A stretch of 41,212 nucleotides of DNA, from NCBI GenBank assembly GCA_900471515.1, contig UCFC01000032.1:1-41212 (forward strand), given 5' to 3'. Shown piece after piece: positions 23,678-31,210 of this stretch. The stretch's first letter is position 1; each line of letters opens with the position of its first letter. The notes beneath the pieces were generated by a model, which had not been told where the DNA came from, did no database searches, and was given only the letters and a program-made list of their open reading frames with translations. This DNA is from Hyphomicrobiales bacterium. GTDB taxonomy: Bacteria; Pseudomonadota; Alphaproteobacteria; Rhizobiales; Rhizobiaceae. The position numbers and the translations under genes are program-made.

Positions 23678-24591
23678 CGGAATATCCCCATCTCCTACCA
23701 GCCTATCGCCAGCATGCCGAGATGGGGATTGAAGAGCGGATCGCCTGGATTCGCGCAGATCGTTGGTTGGAGACAGCCGATGCGAGGGCCGCGCTGGCGC
23801 GGCTTGAGGATCTGCTCTCCTATCCGCCGCGGGACCGAATGCCCTGTCTGCTCCTCTATGGCGATACGGGTATGGGAAAGACGAAAATCATCCGAAAGTT
23901 GCTTCGCGATCACCAGCCCATCTACGATCGTGGAGCCGGGGTGACGAACATGCCGGTCGTGGCAATGCAGATGCCGGCCGAACCTGTCGAACGCGATGTC
24001 TACGGCGAACTCCTCAATGCAATGAGTGCACCGGGTCCAAGCGGAGACGCGACCTTCCGACTGAAGACCACTTGCTGGACCCTCATGCGCAGGATGAGTG
24101 TGCGGATGCTGATCATCGATGAGATCCATGCCATGCTGACCGGCACATATCGGCAGCAACGTGTCTTTCTCAACGTCATCCGCTTTCTAGCGAATGATCT
24201 CAAAGTCCCGTTGATCTGCGCCGGGACCGATCTCGCCCGGCAGGCCTTGTTGACGGATGCTCAGCTCGCGGAGAGGTTCGAGGCAATTCACCTGACGCGC
24301 TGGTCCAATACACAGGAGTTCGCACAGTTGCTCACAAGTCTCGGCAGCATCCTACCTCTGCGAGAGCCATCCCAGCTTGGTACCGCATCAGTGCGCCGTA
24401 AGGTGCTGGACATGACTGACGGCGTTACGGTACGAATTTTTCGCCTGATCGAAACGGTTGCGGTCGAAGCTGTCCAAAATGGGAATGAGAGGATCACCTT
24501 GGAGAGTTTCGACGGTGACAACCTTATCCTGCCCCTGGTCGCGATGGCGCGGCGCACTGAAGGGCGCCTGCGGCGACATGCAAACCCGTGA
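23674..24591 (+). CDS. tniB: TniB, AAA ATPase of Tn5053-type transposition
   Basis: 305 aa. Walker A is GDTGMGKT at 63-70 and Walker B LIIDE with D149/E150, followed by a sensor Thr in CAGTD. TniB is the target-selection ATPase, related to TnsC, that works with TniA. The ATG at 23674 overlaps the tniA stop (ATGA) and has GGAGG upstream. All visible motifs are intact, although its partner TniA is broken. It overlaps tniQ by 4 nt. Confidence 0.9.
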   Translation: MTEYPHLLPAYRQHAEMGIEERIAWIRADRWLETADARAALARLEDLLSYPPRDRMPCLLLYGDTGMGKTKIIRKLLRDHQPIYDRGAGVTNMPVVAMQMPAEPVERDVYGELLNAMSAPGPSGDATFRLKTTCWTLMRRMSVRMLIIDEIHAMLTGTYRQQRVFLNVIRFLANDLKVPLICAGTDLARQALLTDAQLAERFEAIHLTRWSNTQEFAQLLTSLGSILPLREPSQLGTASVRRKVLDMTDGVTVRIFRLIETVAVEAVQNGNERITLESFDGDNLILPLVAMARRTEGRLRRHANP

Positions 24592-25651
24592 GACCGGTGC
24601 GGCTGCTGGCGATCGCCCCACGGCCCTTTGAGGATGAACTTCTCAGCTGTTGGCGTTGGCGGGTAGCGAGCCATTACTCCAGCTCGCCCCGGCAGATCGA
24701 GAACTGGATGCTTGGCGCTTGGGGGGGCTCGAAGCCGCATCTCCTCAGCCATGAAATCCCGACCGAACAATCCGCAACCCGTTTATGGGCGCTGGCCTGT
24801 CGCCTAAAGCAAGCAGACGTGGAGCGACTGTCTCTGCAGAATACCGGGCGAAGCAAGGCATCGTTCGTGAGCGATCCCACGCATCGAGGCGTTTGTCCGG
24901 CATGTCTGGGTGAAGATGCCGAGGAGGGGAGGGACCACTATTGCCGACGGTCCTGGGCATGCGTCGAAGCCGTCTTTTGCCCCCGGCACAAGACTGGGCT
25001 CGAGATTAGTTGCGGCGGGTGTTTCCGCAGCGGTCTGTTTCAGTTTCGCTCTACGCCTGCCGGCCTCGCCAGACTGTTTTGCCGTGAATGCGATGCGATT
25101 ATCTCGGCGAGGAGGTTCCAGCGCCGCGATCAAACAGACTTGCTGCAGGTCGCCTCGTTGATCGGCGAGGCTATAGGCAAGGGCGGGCCGCAGTTTGAAC
25201 GAATCGCGACGGCAGGCATATTCCTCTGGTCGCCTCGGCCGGAAGGGATGCCCTACATCGCTGCGCTGGGTTTACCTTTGCCCCACGGTCAGCGGCCGCC
25301 AGTCGCTGAAGGCACGGACCCAAGACCAGCCTTCCACCGGCATGGCGCGCTGTAACTATCACCGCCATCGCCGGCCTCCTATTTCAGGATGCTTCCAAGA
25401 CGGCGCGACTGTCTCCCTCTGTTCGCGAAGCCTTCCGGCAATTCGAGCGCGGGCCGGTCCCAGCGTATCATCAAGCGCCTCCTCAAAAGCTGGCCGCGTC
25501 AGTCCTAAATCTCCGTGCGGAAACCGAATACCGGCAGCTCGCTCGCGGCATTGTCGAAAGCGAAGGCTGGAAATCTCTGGCGTCCAACGCAGGGCGCGCA
25601 AGAGACCGGGCCATCGGCAAGTTGATGCTCCGCGCCCTCAACGAGGGATGA
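24588..25651 (+). pseudogene. tniQ: tniQ, frameshifted
   Basis: The first 255 codons, from a GTG overlapping the tniB stop, carry the TniQ N-terminal domain (PFEDELLSCWRWRVA) and its zinc-binding cysteines (CPACLGED, CPRH, CGGC, CREC). That frame ends at 25355 in HRHGAL. The expected continuation (VTITAIAGLLFQDASKTARL through to a stop at 25649-25651) is in another frame from about 25350, so one base has been lost or gained near 25345. TniQ/TnsD-like proteins help choose the target. The truncated product could still be made, but without its C-terminal third. Confidence 0.8.
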
Positions 25652-25659
25652 GTCCAAAC

Positions 25660-25927
25660 CGATGCGCCTAATCCATCCGGTAGCGGACCGAGGAAGGCTG
25701 CCATTTCCGCCCACCGCGCGCCGGTCGCTCGCCCGTCTGATCCAGCTGGGCGGCAATGTCACGTAGCGACAGTCTAGGATCAGCAATGGCAATCGCTGCG
25801 ACAAGCTTTATCAGTGATCCTGTGGAGCACAGTGAGGCGAACGCGCCAAAAGCTCAGGATCGGCCAGCTTCTCGCGGACCATCCGATGCACCGCATGGCG
25901 CAGGCGTTCCTTCGTCCAGTCATGGCG
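25660..25927 (-). pseudogene. Resolvase-type recombinase, 3' remnant
   Basis: On the minus strand the sequence reads HDWTKERLRHAVHRMVREKL, then PELLARSPHC. After a frame break it reads LIKLVAAIAIADPRLSLRDI, then GERPARGGRKWQPSSVR. This is the C-terminal extension of a serine recombinase family, and the same segment ends the resolvase at 29421-30332. The catalytic N-terminal part is absent. The place after tniQ is where Tn5053-type elements carry their resolvase gene, so it is probably the tail of the lost tniR. Confidence 0.65.
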
Positions 25928-26000
25928 GCTAGCTGCGCCACGCCGTACTGCTGATCGCGACGATGGACGCGGGGAGGCGAGGGGCCTTTTTTGCTCCTGA

Positions 26001-26032
26001 GCCCGCCGCAATGACAAGACCACAGGGCGGGC
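26001..26032. other. Inverted repeat upstream of the blh operon
   Basis: GCCCGCC (26001-26007) and GGCGGGC (26026-26032) are separated by 18 nt and end next to the candidate -35. There is no T-tract on the plus side. Its role is unknown, and it may mark the edge of the acquired cassette. Confidence 0.35.
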
Positions 26033-26075
26033 TTGAAACATTAATAATATACGTTATATTATAATTTATAATGTA
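26033..26075 (+). promoter_or_regulatory. blh-bigR operon promoter and AT-rich operator
   Basis: TTGAAA (26033-26038), 16-bp spacer, TATATT (26055-26060). The region 26041-26075 is almost pure A/T and contains a near-palindrome AATATACGTTATATT. BigR repressors are known to bind an AT-rich inverted repeat covering the promoter of their own operon, so this is the likely site. The binding itself is inferred. Confidence 0.65.
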
Positions 26076-26094
26076 TCTGACTACGGAGCCGGTC

Positions 26095-27393
26095 ATGTCT
26101 GTCATTAAGGTTTCTGAGAAGCTGTCGGTCTCGCCGCAGCCGAGCGTCGACGATATTAGGTCCCTGCGGGAAAAGGGATATGCTACGCTTATCAACAACC
26201 GCCCGGACGCTGAGGACGCGACACAGCCCGGAATGGATGTCGAAAGCCAGGAGGCCGAGCACTGCGGCCTCACCTACGTTTATATTCCGGTCACGCTCGG
26301 TACCATCACCGAAGCGGACGTGCGCGCGTTCCAGAAGGCGCTCGATGCCTCCGACGGACCGGCTTTCGCGCACTGCAAATCGGGCGCGAGATCTATCAGC
26401 CTGTACCTGATTGGCGAGGTTCTCGACGGGCGGATGGCCGCCGAAGACGTCGTTGAATTCGGACGTGCCCACGGCTTCGACACCAGTTCCGCTGCAGCCT
26501 GGCTCATGCAGCACGCTGGGCGCCGCCCGAAGGTGAAGGGCTTCTTCGACAAGCGCACCTGGAGCGTCCAGTATGTCGTGTCCGATCCCGCGACCGGGAA
26601 GTGCGCCATCATTGATCCCGTTCTCGATTTCGACGAGAAGGCCGGAGCCACTGGCACCATTAATGCCGACGCGATCCTCGACTATGTCCGGGAGAATGGC
26701 CTGACCGTCGAGTGGATCCTCGACACCCATCCTCATGCCGATCATTTCTCCGCAGCCCAGTATCTCAAGGAGAAGACTGGTGCCAGAACCGCGATCGGCG
26801 AACGCGTCGTCGATGTGCAGAAGCTCTGGAAGGGGATCTACAACTGGCCCGAGCTCGCGACCGACGGCTCGCAATGGGATCGGCTTTTCGCGCATGGTGA
26901 GACGTTCAAGGTCGGCTCCATCGACGCCAAGGTGATGTTCTCGCCAGGCCATACGCTCGCCTCGATCACCTATGTGGTCGGCGACGCGGCCTTCGTCCAT
27001 GACACGCTATTCATGCCCGACAGCGGCACGGCGCGCGCCGACTTCCCCGGCGGTGATGCCCGCATCCTATGGAAGACGATTCAGGACATCCTCGCCCTCC
27101 CGGACGAGACACGCATCTTCACCGGACACGACTACCAGCCGGACGGTCGTACTCCGCGCTGGGAGAGTACGGTGGCCGAGCAGAAGAAATCCAACCAGCA
27201 TCTTGCCGGCGTGACCGAAGAGCAATTCGTGGCGCTCCGGACGAAGCGTGACAAGACGCTGCCGATGCCGAAGCTTATCCTGCATGCGCTGCAAGTGAAC
27301 ATCCGGGGCGGGCGTCTGCCGGAGCCGGAAGCGAACGGCATGCGCTACCTCAAGTTTCCGCTCGACGCATTGCAGGGAGCCGCATGGGAATGA
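26095..27393 (+). CDS. blh: Blh, bifunctional sulfurtransferase/persulfide dioxygenase
   Basis: 432 aa. Residues 1-140 are a DUF442/rhodanese-like phosphatase-fold domain with the sulfur-accepting Cys C94 in HCKSGAR. Residues about 150-430 are an ETHE1-type metallo-beta-lactamase: HPHADH (H212, H214, D216, H217), H286 in SPGH, and GHDYQPDG. The C-terminal enzyme oxidises glutathione persulfide to sulfite with O2 and an iron centre; the N-terminal domain moves sulfane sulfur. The start at 26095 has GGAG 7 nt upstream and lies after the operator. A start at 26071 would place the operator inside the gene. The stop overlaps the bigR start. Confidence 0.93.
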   Translation: MSVIKVSEKLSVSPQPSVDDIRSLREKGYATLINNRPDAEDATQPGMDVESQEAEHCGLTYVYIPVTLGTITEADVRAFQKALDASDGPAFAHCKSGARSISLYLIGEVLDGRMAAEDVVEFGRAHGFDTSSAAAWLMQHAGRRPKVKGFFDKRTWSVQYVVSDPATGKCAIIDPVLDFDEKAGATGTINADAILDYVRENGLTVEWILDTHPHADHFSAAQYLKEKTGARTAIGERVVDVQKLWKGIYNWPELATDGSQWDRLFAHGETFKVGSIDAKVMFSPGHTLASITYVVGDAAFVHDTLFMPDSGTARADFPGGDARILWKTIQDILALPDETRIFTGHDYQPDGRTPRWESTVAEQKKSNQHLAGVTEEQFVALRTKRDKTLPMPKLILHALQVNIRGGRLPEPEANGMRYLKFPLDALQGAAWE

Positions 27394-27731
27394 GCACCAA
27401 CTCAGAGAAAATGATGAAGGCGCAGCTCTCTCCCGCCGAGATGGCCGGCCGGGCCGGAGAGGTTGCCGATTTCCTGAAGACGTTGTCCCACCAAGCCCGG
27501 CTGATGATCGTGTGCACGTTGGTCGAGGGCGAGTTCTCGGTCGGCGAACTCGAGGAAACGCTCGACATCCATCAGCCGCATCTTTCGCAGCATCTGACCG
27601 TGTTGCGGAGCTCCGGCATTGTCGAAACCCGGCGGGAAGGAAAGCAGATCTTCTACCGACTGACCGAGGAGAAGGCCGCACAACTGGTCTCCGCCCTCTA
27701 TGACATCTTCTGTGTAAAGGAAGAGACATGA
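27384..27731 (+). CDS. bigR: BigR, ArsR-family sulfide-responsive repressor
   Basis: 115 aa. Winged helix with recognition region HQPHLSQHLTVLRSSGIVETR. The two cysteines C44 (MIVC) and C110 (DIFC) are 66 residues apart, the same spacing as C42 and C108 of Xylella BigR. In that protein they form a disulfide or polysulfide bridge that releases DNA. The stop-start overlap with blh (10 nt) and with the next gene (4 nt) shows one operon. It should repress the operon at the AT-rich site upstream of blh until sulfide or persulfide appears. Confidence 0.92.
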   Translation: MGMSTNSEKMMKAQLSPAEMAGRAGEVADFLKTLSHQARLMIVCTLVEGEFSVGELEETLDIHQPHLSQHLTVLRSSGIVETRREGKQIFYRLTEEKAAQLVSALYDIFCVKEET

Positions 27732-28138
27732 ACATCTATCTCCAGTCGCTGAGCGGCGGAATGCTGATCGGCGCATCCGCCGTCATGCTCCTGCTCCTGA
27801 ACGGCCGGATCGCCGGCATCAGCGGCATCGTCGGGCGTCTGGCTCAAGGCGTCGGCCTTACCACGAATCTTGCATTCGTGCTTGGCCTCCTGCTCGGGCC
27901 GCTCTTCTACCTGCTGCTGGCCGGTGGCCGGCCGGCCGTCGAGATCACCGCAGCCTGGCCGCTGATCATCGTTGCCGGACTGTTGGTCGGCTTCGGCTCG
28001 CGGATGGGATCCGGCTGCACCAGCGGACACGGCGTGCTCGGGCTTGCCCGTCTGTCGCCGCGATCGATGGTAGCTGTCGCCACATTCCTGCCCGCGGGCG
28101 TGGTCGCGGTCACCATTCTGCGAGGTTTCGGACTATGA
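27728..28138 (+). CDS. YeeE/YedE-type half-transporter (PmpA-like)
   Basis: 136 aa with four predicted membrane helices. The YeeE signature GSGCTSGHGVLGLARLSPRS has the Cys and the flanking glycines that line the pathway for thiosulfate or sulfur species in this family. It starts inside the bigR stop (ATGA) and its own stop overlaps the next start. In BigR operons such pairs are called PmpA/PmpB and are thought to move sulfur compounds across the inner membrane. The exact substrate is not known. Confidence 0.88.
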   Translation: MNIYLQSLSGGMLIGASAVMLLLLNGRIAGISGIVGRLAQGVGLTTNLAFVLGLLLGPLFYLLLAGGRPAVEITAAWPLIIVAGLLVGFGSRMGSGCTSGHGVLGLARLSPRSMVAVATFLPAGVVAVTILRGFGL

Positions 28139-28581
28139 ACAGGAACATCTATCAGTTCGGCGCCGCCCTCTTATCCGGCATCGTCTTCGGCTTCGGCCTG
28201 TCGCTTTCGGGCATGCTCAATCCGGTTCGCGTCCAGGACTTCCTTGACGTCTTCGGCAACTGGGATCCAAGTCTTGCCTTTGTCCTCAGCGGCGCCGTGG
28301 CGGTCGCCTTCATCGGCGTGCAGGTGATGAAGAAGATGCGCCGCCCGGCCTTGGACGACAGCTTCCACGAGCCCACGAACCGGAAGATTGACGCGCCGCT
28401 GGTCATCGGCTCAGCCCTGTTCGGCCTCGGCTGGGGGATCGGCGGCTTCTGTCCCGGCCCGGCCGTCGCCTCTATGTCGGTCGGTATTCCACAGACGCTG
28501 CTGTTCGTGGTCGCCATGCTGATCGGCATGACATTTCACGACCGGGTTTGGAGCAGAAGGACATGGGTGGCTCCATTCTAG
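28135..28581 (+). CDS. YeeE/YedE-type half-transporter (PmpB-like)
   Basis: 148 aa, four predicted membrane helices and a basic loop (MKKMRRPALDD) around residues 63-73. The second half-signature GGFCPGPAVASMSVG carries the matching Cys. The first helix has GLSLSGMLNPVRVQDFLD, typical of the family. Together with the preceding gene it should form one full YeeE-like channel in the inner membrane. It overlaps the upstream gene by 4 nt and the next gene by about 19 nt, so translation is coupled. Confidence 0.88.
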   Translation: MNRNIYQFGAALLSGIVFGFGLSLSGMLNPVRVQDFLDVFGNWDPSLAFVLSGAVAVAFIGVQVMKKMRRPALDDSFHEPTNRKIDAPLVIGSALFGLGWGIGGFCPGPAVASMSVGIPQTLLFVVAMLIGMTFHDRVWSRRTWVAPF

Positions 28582-29345
28582 CGGCCGTCGGTTCCGGCGG
28601 GATCGTCGGCTTCATGCTCGGCCTTCTCGGGGGCGGCGGATCCATCTTGGCGACCCCGCTCCTCCTCTACGTCGTCGGCGTCGCGCAGCCACACGTGGCG
28701 ATCGGAACCGGCGCGCTCGCTGTCTCCGTCAACGCCTTCGCCAACTTCGCGAGCCACGCCATTAAGGGGCACGTGTGGTGGCGCTGTGCCGCGGTGTTTT
28801 CGGCGCTCGGGGTCCTCGGCGCGCTTGCCGGCTCCAGCCTCGGAAAGGCAATGGACGGAGACCGACTGATCTTCCTGTTTGGCATTCTGATGGTCGTCGT
28901 CGGCGCCCTGATGCTTAGGCCCAGGAAGCCGACTTCGGTCGAAAACCGGCCGGTCGACTTTAGGATGTGCCTTATCACAGCAGCCGTGGCGCTGGCCGCC
29001 GGAGCGGCGTCAGGCTTCTTCGGGATCGGCGGAGGCTTCCTGATCGTGCCAGGTCTGATGCTGGCGACCGGCATGCCGATGATCAACGCGATCGGCACGT
29101 CGCTCCTGTCCGTTGGCGCGTTCGGGCTGGCGACCGCGCTCAACTATGCCGCATCCGGGCTGGTGGACTGGTGGCTTGCCGCCGAGTTCATCGGTGGAGG
29201 CATCACAGGCGGCCTCCTCGGCTTGATACTGGCAACTCGACTGAGCGCCTACAAGAATATACTCAACCGACTGTTTGCGGTGCTCATCTTTGTCGTCGCA
29301 GGTTACATCTTCTACCGGAGCTTGGCATTCACGACCGCAGGGTGA
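28563..29345 (+). CDS. TauE/SafE-family sulfite exporter
   Basis: 260 aa with about eight membrane helices in two repeats. The conserved glycine-rich loops GLLGGGGSILATPLLLY (near residue 20) and GFFGIGGGFLIVPGLM (near 155) match TauE/SafE. The family exports sulfite or sulfoacetate. In this operon it would remove sulfite made by the Blh dioxygenase. The ATG at 28563 is chosen over a TTG at 28548, since GGAGCAGAAGG serves as its ribosome binding site. It is the last gene of the operon. Confidence 0.88.
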   Translation: MGGSILAAVGSGGIVGFMLGLLGGGGSILATPLLLYVVGVAQPHVAIGTGALAVSVNAFANFASHAIKGHVWWRCAAVFSALGVLGALAGSSLGKAMDGDRLIFLFGILMVVVGALMLRPRKPTSVENRPVDFRMCLITAAVALAAGAASGFFGIGGGFLIVPGLMLATGMPMINAIGTSLLSVGAFGLATALNYAASGLVDWWLAAEFIGGGITGGLLGLILATRLSAYKNILNRLFAVLIFVVAGYIFYRSLAFTTAG

Positions 29346-29420
29346 TGCTGCGCCTGCATCGACACGTTGGTGCGCGGTTGTGGAGTCCGACGCGGTGACG
29401 TAGCACCCATTGAGACTCCG

Positions 29421-29705
29421 TCAGCCCCTAAGAAGCCCGAAGCGGAACGCCTCGTCCATGAGTGCTCTTACGGACGAGGGCTGCCATTTTCGGCCGCCGC
29501 GAACCGGACGCTCTCCCATCTGATCCAACTGCCCCGCGATATCGCGTAGTGTCAAAGTGGGATCTGCGATAGCGATTGCTGCCACCAGCTTCATATGACG
29601 ATCATTGGTCTGCGAGGAGATCGCGCCAACAGTTCAGGGTCCGCGGGCTTTTCGCGAACCATGCATGCACCGCGCGGCGCAGTCGCTCCACCGTCCAGTC
29701 ATGCC
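29421..29705 (-). pseudogene. Broken C-terminal extension of the resolvase
   Basis: Minus-strand reading gives HDWTVERLRRAVHA, then, after at least one more frame break, KLVAAIAIADPTLTLRDIAG, GERPVRGGRKWQPSSVRALM and a stop at 29421. It belongs in frame after NVVRVLNRRG of the resolvase. One missing C at the GCGGCATGAC junction (about 29701) separates them. It is homologous at DNA level (I estimate roughly three quarters identical by eye) to 25660-25927. Confidence 0.65.
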
Positions 29706-30332
29706 GCGGCGATTGAGAACCCGGACGACATTGTCACAGCTATGTTGCGGGCGAAGTTGCCGGACCATTGGCAGCCAGGTTTGGGCAGACGAGATCAGTT
29801 CATCGAGATAAAGCTTCTCTCGTGCCTTCGACACCGCCTTGATTGCTTCTGGTCGCCGCTCTCGCAGTCCGGGATTGCCCGGCAGCTTGCCCCGCGCTTT
29901 CGCCGCCTTTATGCCCGCTTTGGTTCGTTCTGCGATCAGCGCTCGCTCGAGCTGTGCGACGGCTCCGAGAACCTGAAGAGAAAACATCCCCTGCGGGGTG
30001 GACGTGTCGATCGGATTGCGGATCGATCTAAAATGAACGCCGCGCGCTTCAAGGTCCTTGATGACCTGCAATAGATGGCTGACTGAACGGGCGAGGTGAT
30101 CCAGCCGAACGACGACAAGCACATCGCCGGCGGTGAGCTCGCCGAGCAGTCTCATCAGAACCGGCCTGGCCCGCGATGCACTTGAGCCGTGCTCCTGAAA
30201 AATCCGCTCGCAGCCGACGGCGCGCAACTCGTCCATCTGAGCGTCATGGACCTGATCGTCGGTCGAGACGCGCGCGTAGCCGATAAGACGTTTCGGGGCC
30301 GGCGACTGACTGGCAGCTTGCCGTTTTGCCAT
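29634..30332 (-). CDS. Serine recombinase/resolvase (catalytic part intact)
   Basis: 232 aa as read. The N-terminal resolvase domain has catalytic S23 in YARVSTDDQ. It also has the Arg-rich active-site regions (RPVLMRLLGEL, VVRLDHLARS) and GMFSLQVLGAVAQLERALI in the E-helix. A DNA-binding helix region follows (KARGKLPGNPGLRERRPEA). The last 20 residues (MTGRWSDCAARCMHG) come from a frameshift, and the true extension continues in other frames down to 29421. GAGAAAG lies upstream of the ATG. It may still resolve cointegrates if the extension is dispensable. The 153-bp gap upstream to 30485 could hold its res site. Confidence 0.8.
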   Translation of the reverse strand: MAKRQAASQSPAPKRLIGYARVSTDDQVHDAQMDELRAVGCERIFQEHGSSASRARPVLMRLLGELTAGDVLVVVRLDHLARSVSHLLQVIKDLEARGVHFRSIRNPIDTSTPQGMFSLQVLGAVAQLERALIAERTKAGIKAAKARGKLPGNPGLRERRPEAIKAVSKAREKLYLDELISSAQTWLPMVRQLRPQHSCDNVVRVLNRRGMTGRWSDCAARCMHGSRKARGP

Positions 30333-30485
30333 GACTTTCTCACGCGTTTTTCAGGTACTTTGTACAGATAAGGCATGCGTAAGAAAATGATCGGTTGCTG
30401 GCGCCTCTGAAGGAAATGCCTCTCTTGCCTTGCGCGGAAAAGTCAACTATATATCCCGAAGTATCTATATCATTCAGGATATGAA

Positions 30486-30851
30486 ATGACGGAATGGAAG
30501 GTCGAGTTTCACGACCGCTTCAAGGGCGAGATCATGGACCTTCCAGCCGATGTTCGGATGGAACTGTTCGCGCATCTCGTGTTGCTACGCGAGAAGGGTT
30601 TCCGGCTTGGGCGACCTGAGGTCGATACACTCGGAGGTTCCAAATACTCGAACATGAAGGAACTGCGCATCAAAGTGTTGAAGGTGCAATGGCGGTTCGC
30701 CTTTGCCTTTGATCCGGAACGAAAGGCCGTCGTCCTCTGCGGTGGTGCGAAGAGCGGTGTTAGCCAGAAACTCTTCTACAAACGGCTGATCGATCTGGCC
30801 GATAAACGATACGACGAGCATTTGAGCGAGTTGGAGAAGAAACATGGATGA
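30486..30851 (+). CDS. RelE/HigB-type toxin
   Basis: 121 aa of the phage-derived Gp49/HigB-like RelE branch. Supporting segments are EWKVEFHDRFKGEIMDLPADV, LRIKVLKVQWRFAFAFDPERKAVVL (as two strands) and FYKRLIDLADKRYDEHL. Such toxins are ribosome-dependent mRNA nucleases with basic residues on the central sheet. AGGA sits before the ATG. The toxin precedes the antitoxin, as in HigBA operons, with an 8-nt overlap. The upstream AT-rich stretch (30450-30480, TATATATCCC then TATCTATATC) is a likely promoter/operator. Confidence 0.88.
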   Translation: MTEWKVEFHDRFKGEIMDLPADVRMELFAHLVLLREKGFRLGRPEVDTLGGSKYSNMKELRIKVLKVQWRFAFAFDPERKAVVLCGGAKSGVSQKLFYKRLIDLADKRYDEHLSELEKKHG

Positions 30852-31170
30852 TCTCGACAAGCTGATACAGACGCTTCCCGAAGATGAACAGCGCGCCGTT
30901 GCAAAACGAGCCGAGGAACTTGTTACGGCGCATAATCTGCGTGAATTGCGGGCGCTCGCCGGGCGGACGCAGGAAGACGTGTCTGCCGGAACCGGTTTCA
31001 AGCAGACCAATGTCTCGAGACTGGAGAAGCGCGCCGACATGAAGCTGTCGACGCTTCGCGATTATGTCGAATCCCTCGGTGGTACGTTGAAGATCGTCGC
31101 GGATGTCGCGGGCAAGAAAGTCGATCTCTCCAGCATCGCGGAGCGCTCCCGACACGGCTCCAAGATCTGA
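30844..31170 (+). CDS. XRE-family antitoxin (HigA-like)
   Basis: 108 aa. The central XRE helix-turn-helix is LRELRALAGRTQEDVSAGTG, then FKQTNVSRLEKRADMKLSTL, followed by GGTLKIVADVAGKKVDL as the dimer strand. It overlaps the toxin gene by 8 nt, so its synthesis depends on translation of the toxin gene, and it should repress the operon with the toxin as co-repressor. This is standard for HigBA-type pairs. Confidence 0.88.
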   Translation: MDDLDKLIQTLPEDEQRAVAKRAEELVTAHNLRELRALAGRTQEDVSAGTGFKQTNVSRLEKRADMKLSTLRDYVESLGGTLKIVADVAGKKVDLSSIAERSRHGSKI

Positions 31171-31210
31171 GAGAGCCACGGCTAAATGCGCGCACTCAAC
31201 TTTCTTCAGT

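Noticed and set aside
26059..27000. 313-codon minus-strand open frame over blh
   Set aside because: blh on the plus strand has all its metal ligands and the catalytic Cys. The opposite frame shows no recognisable protein features.
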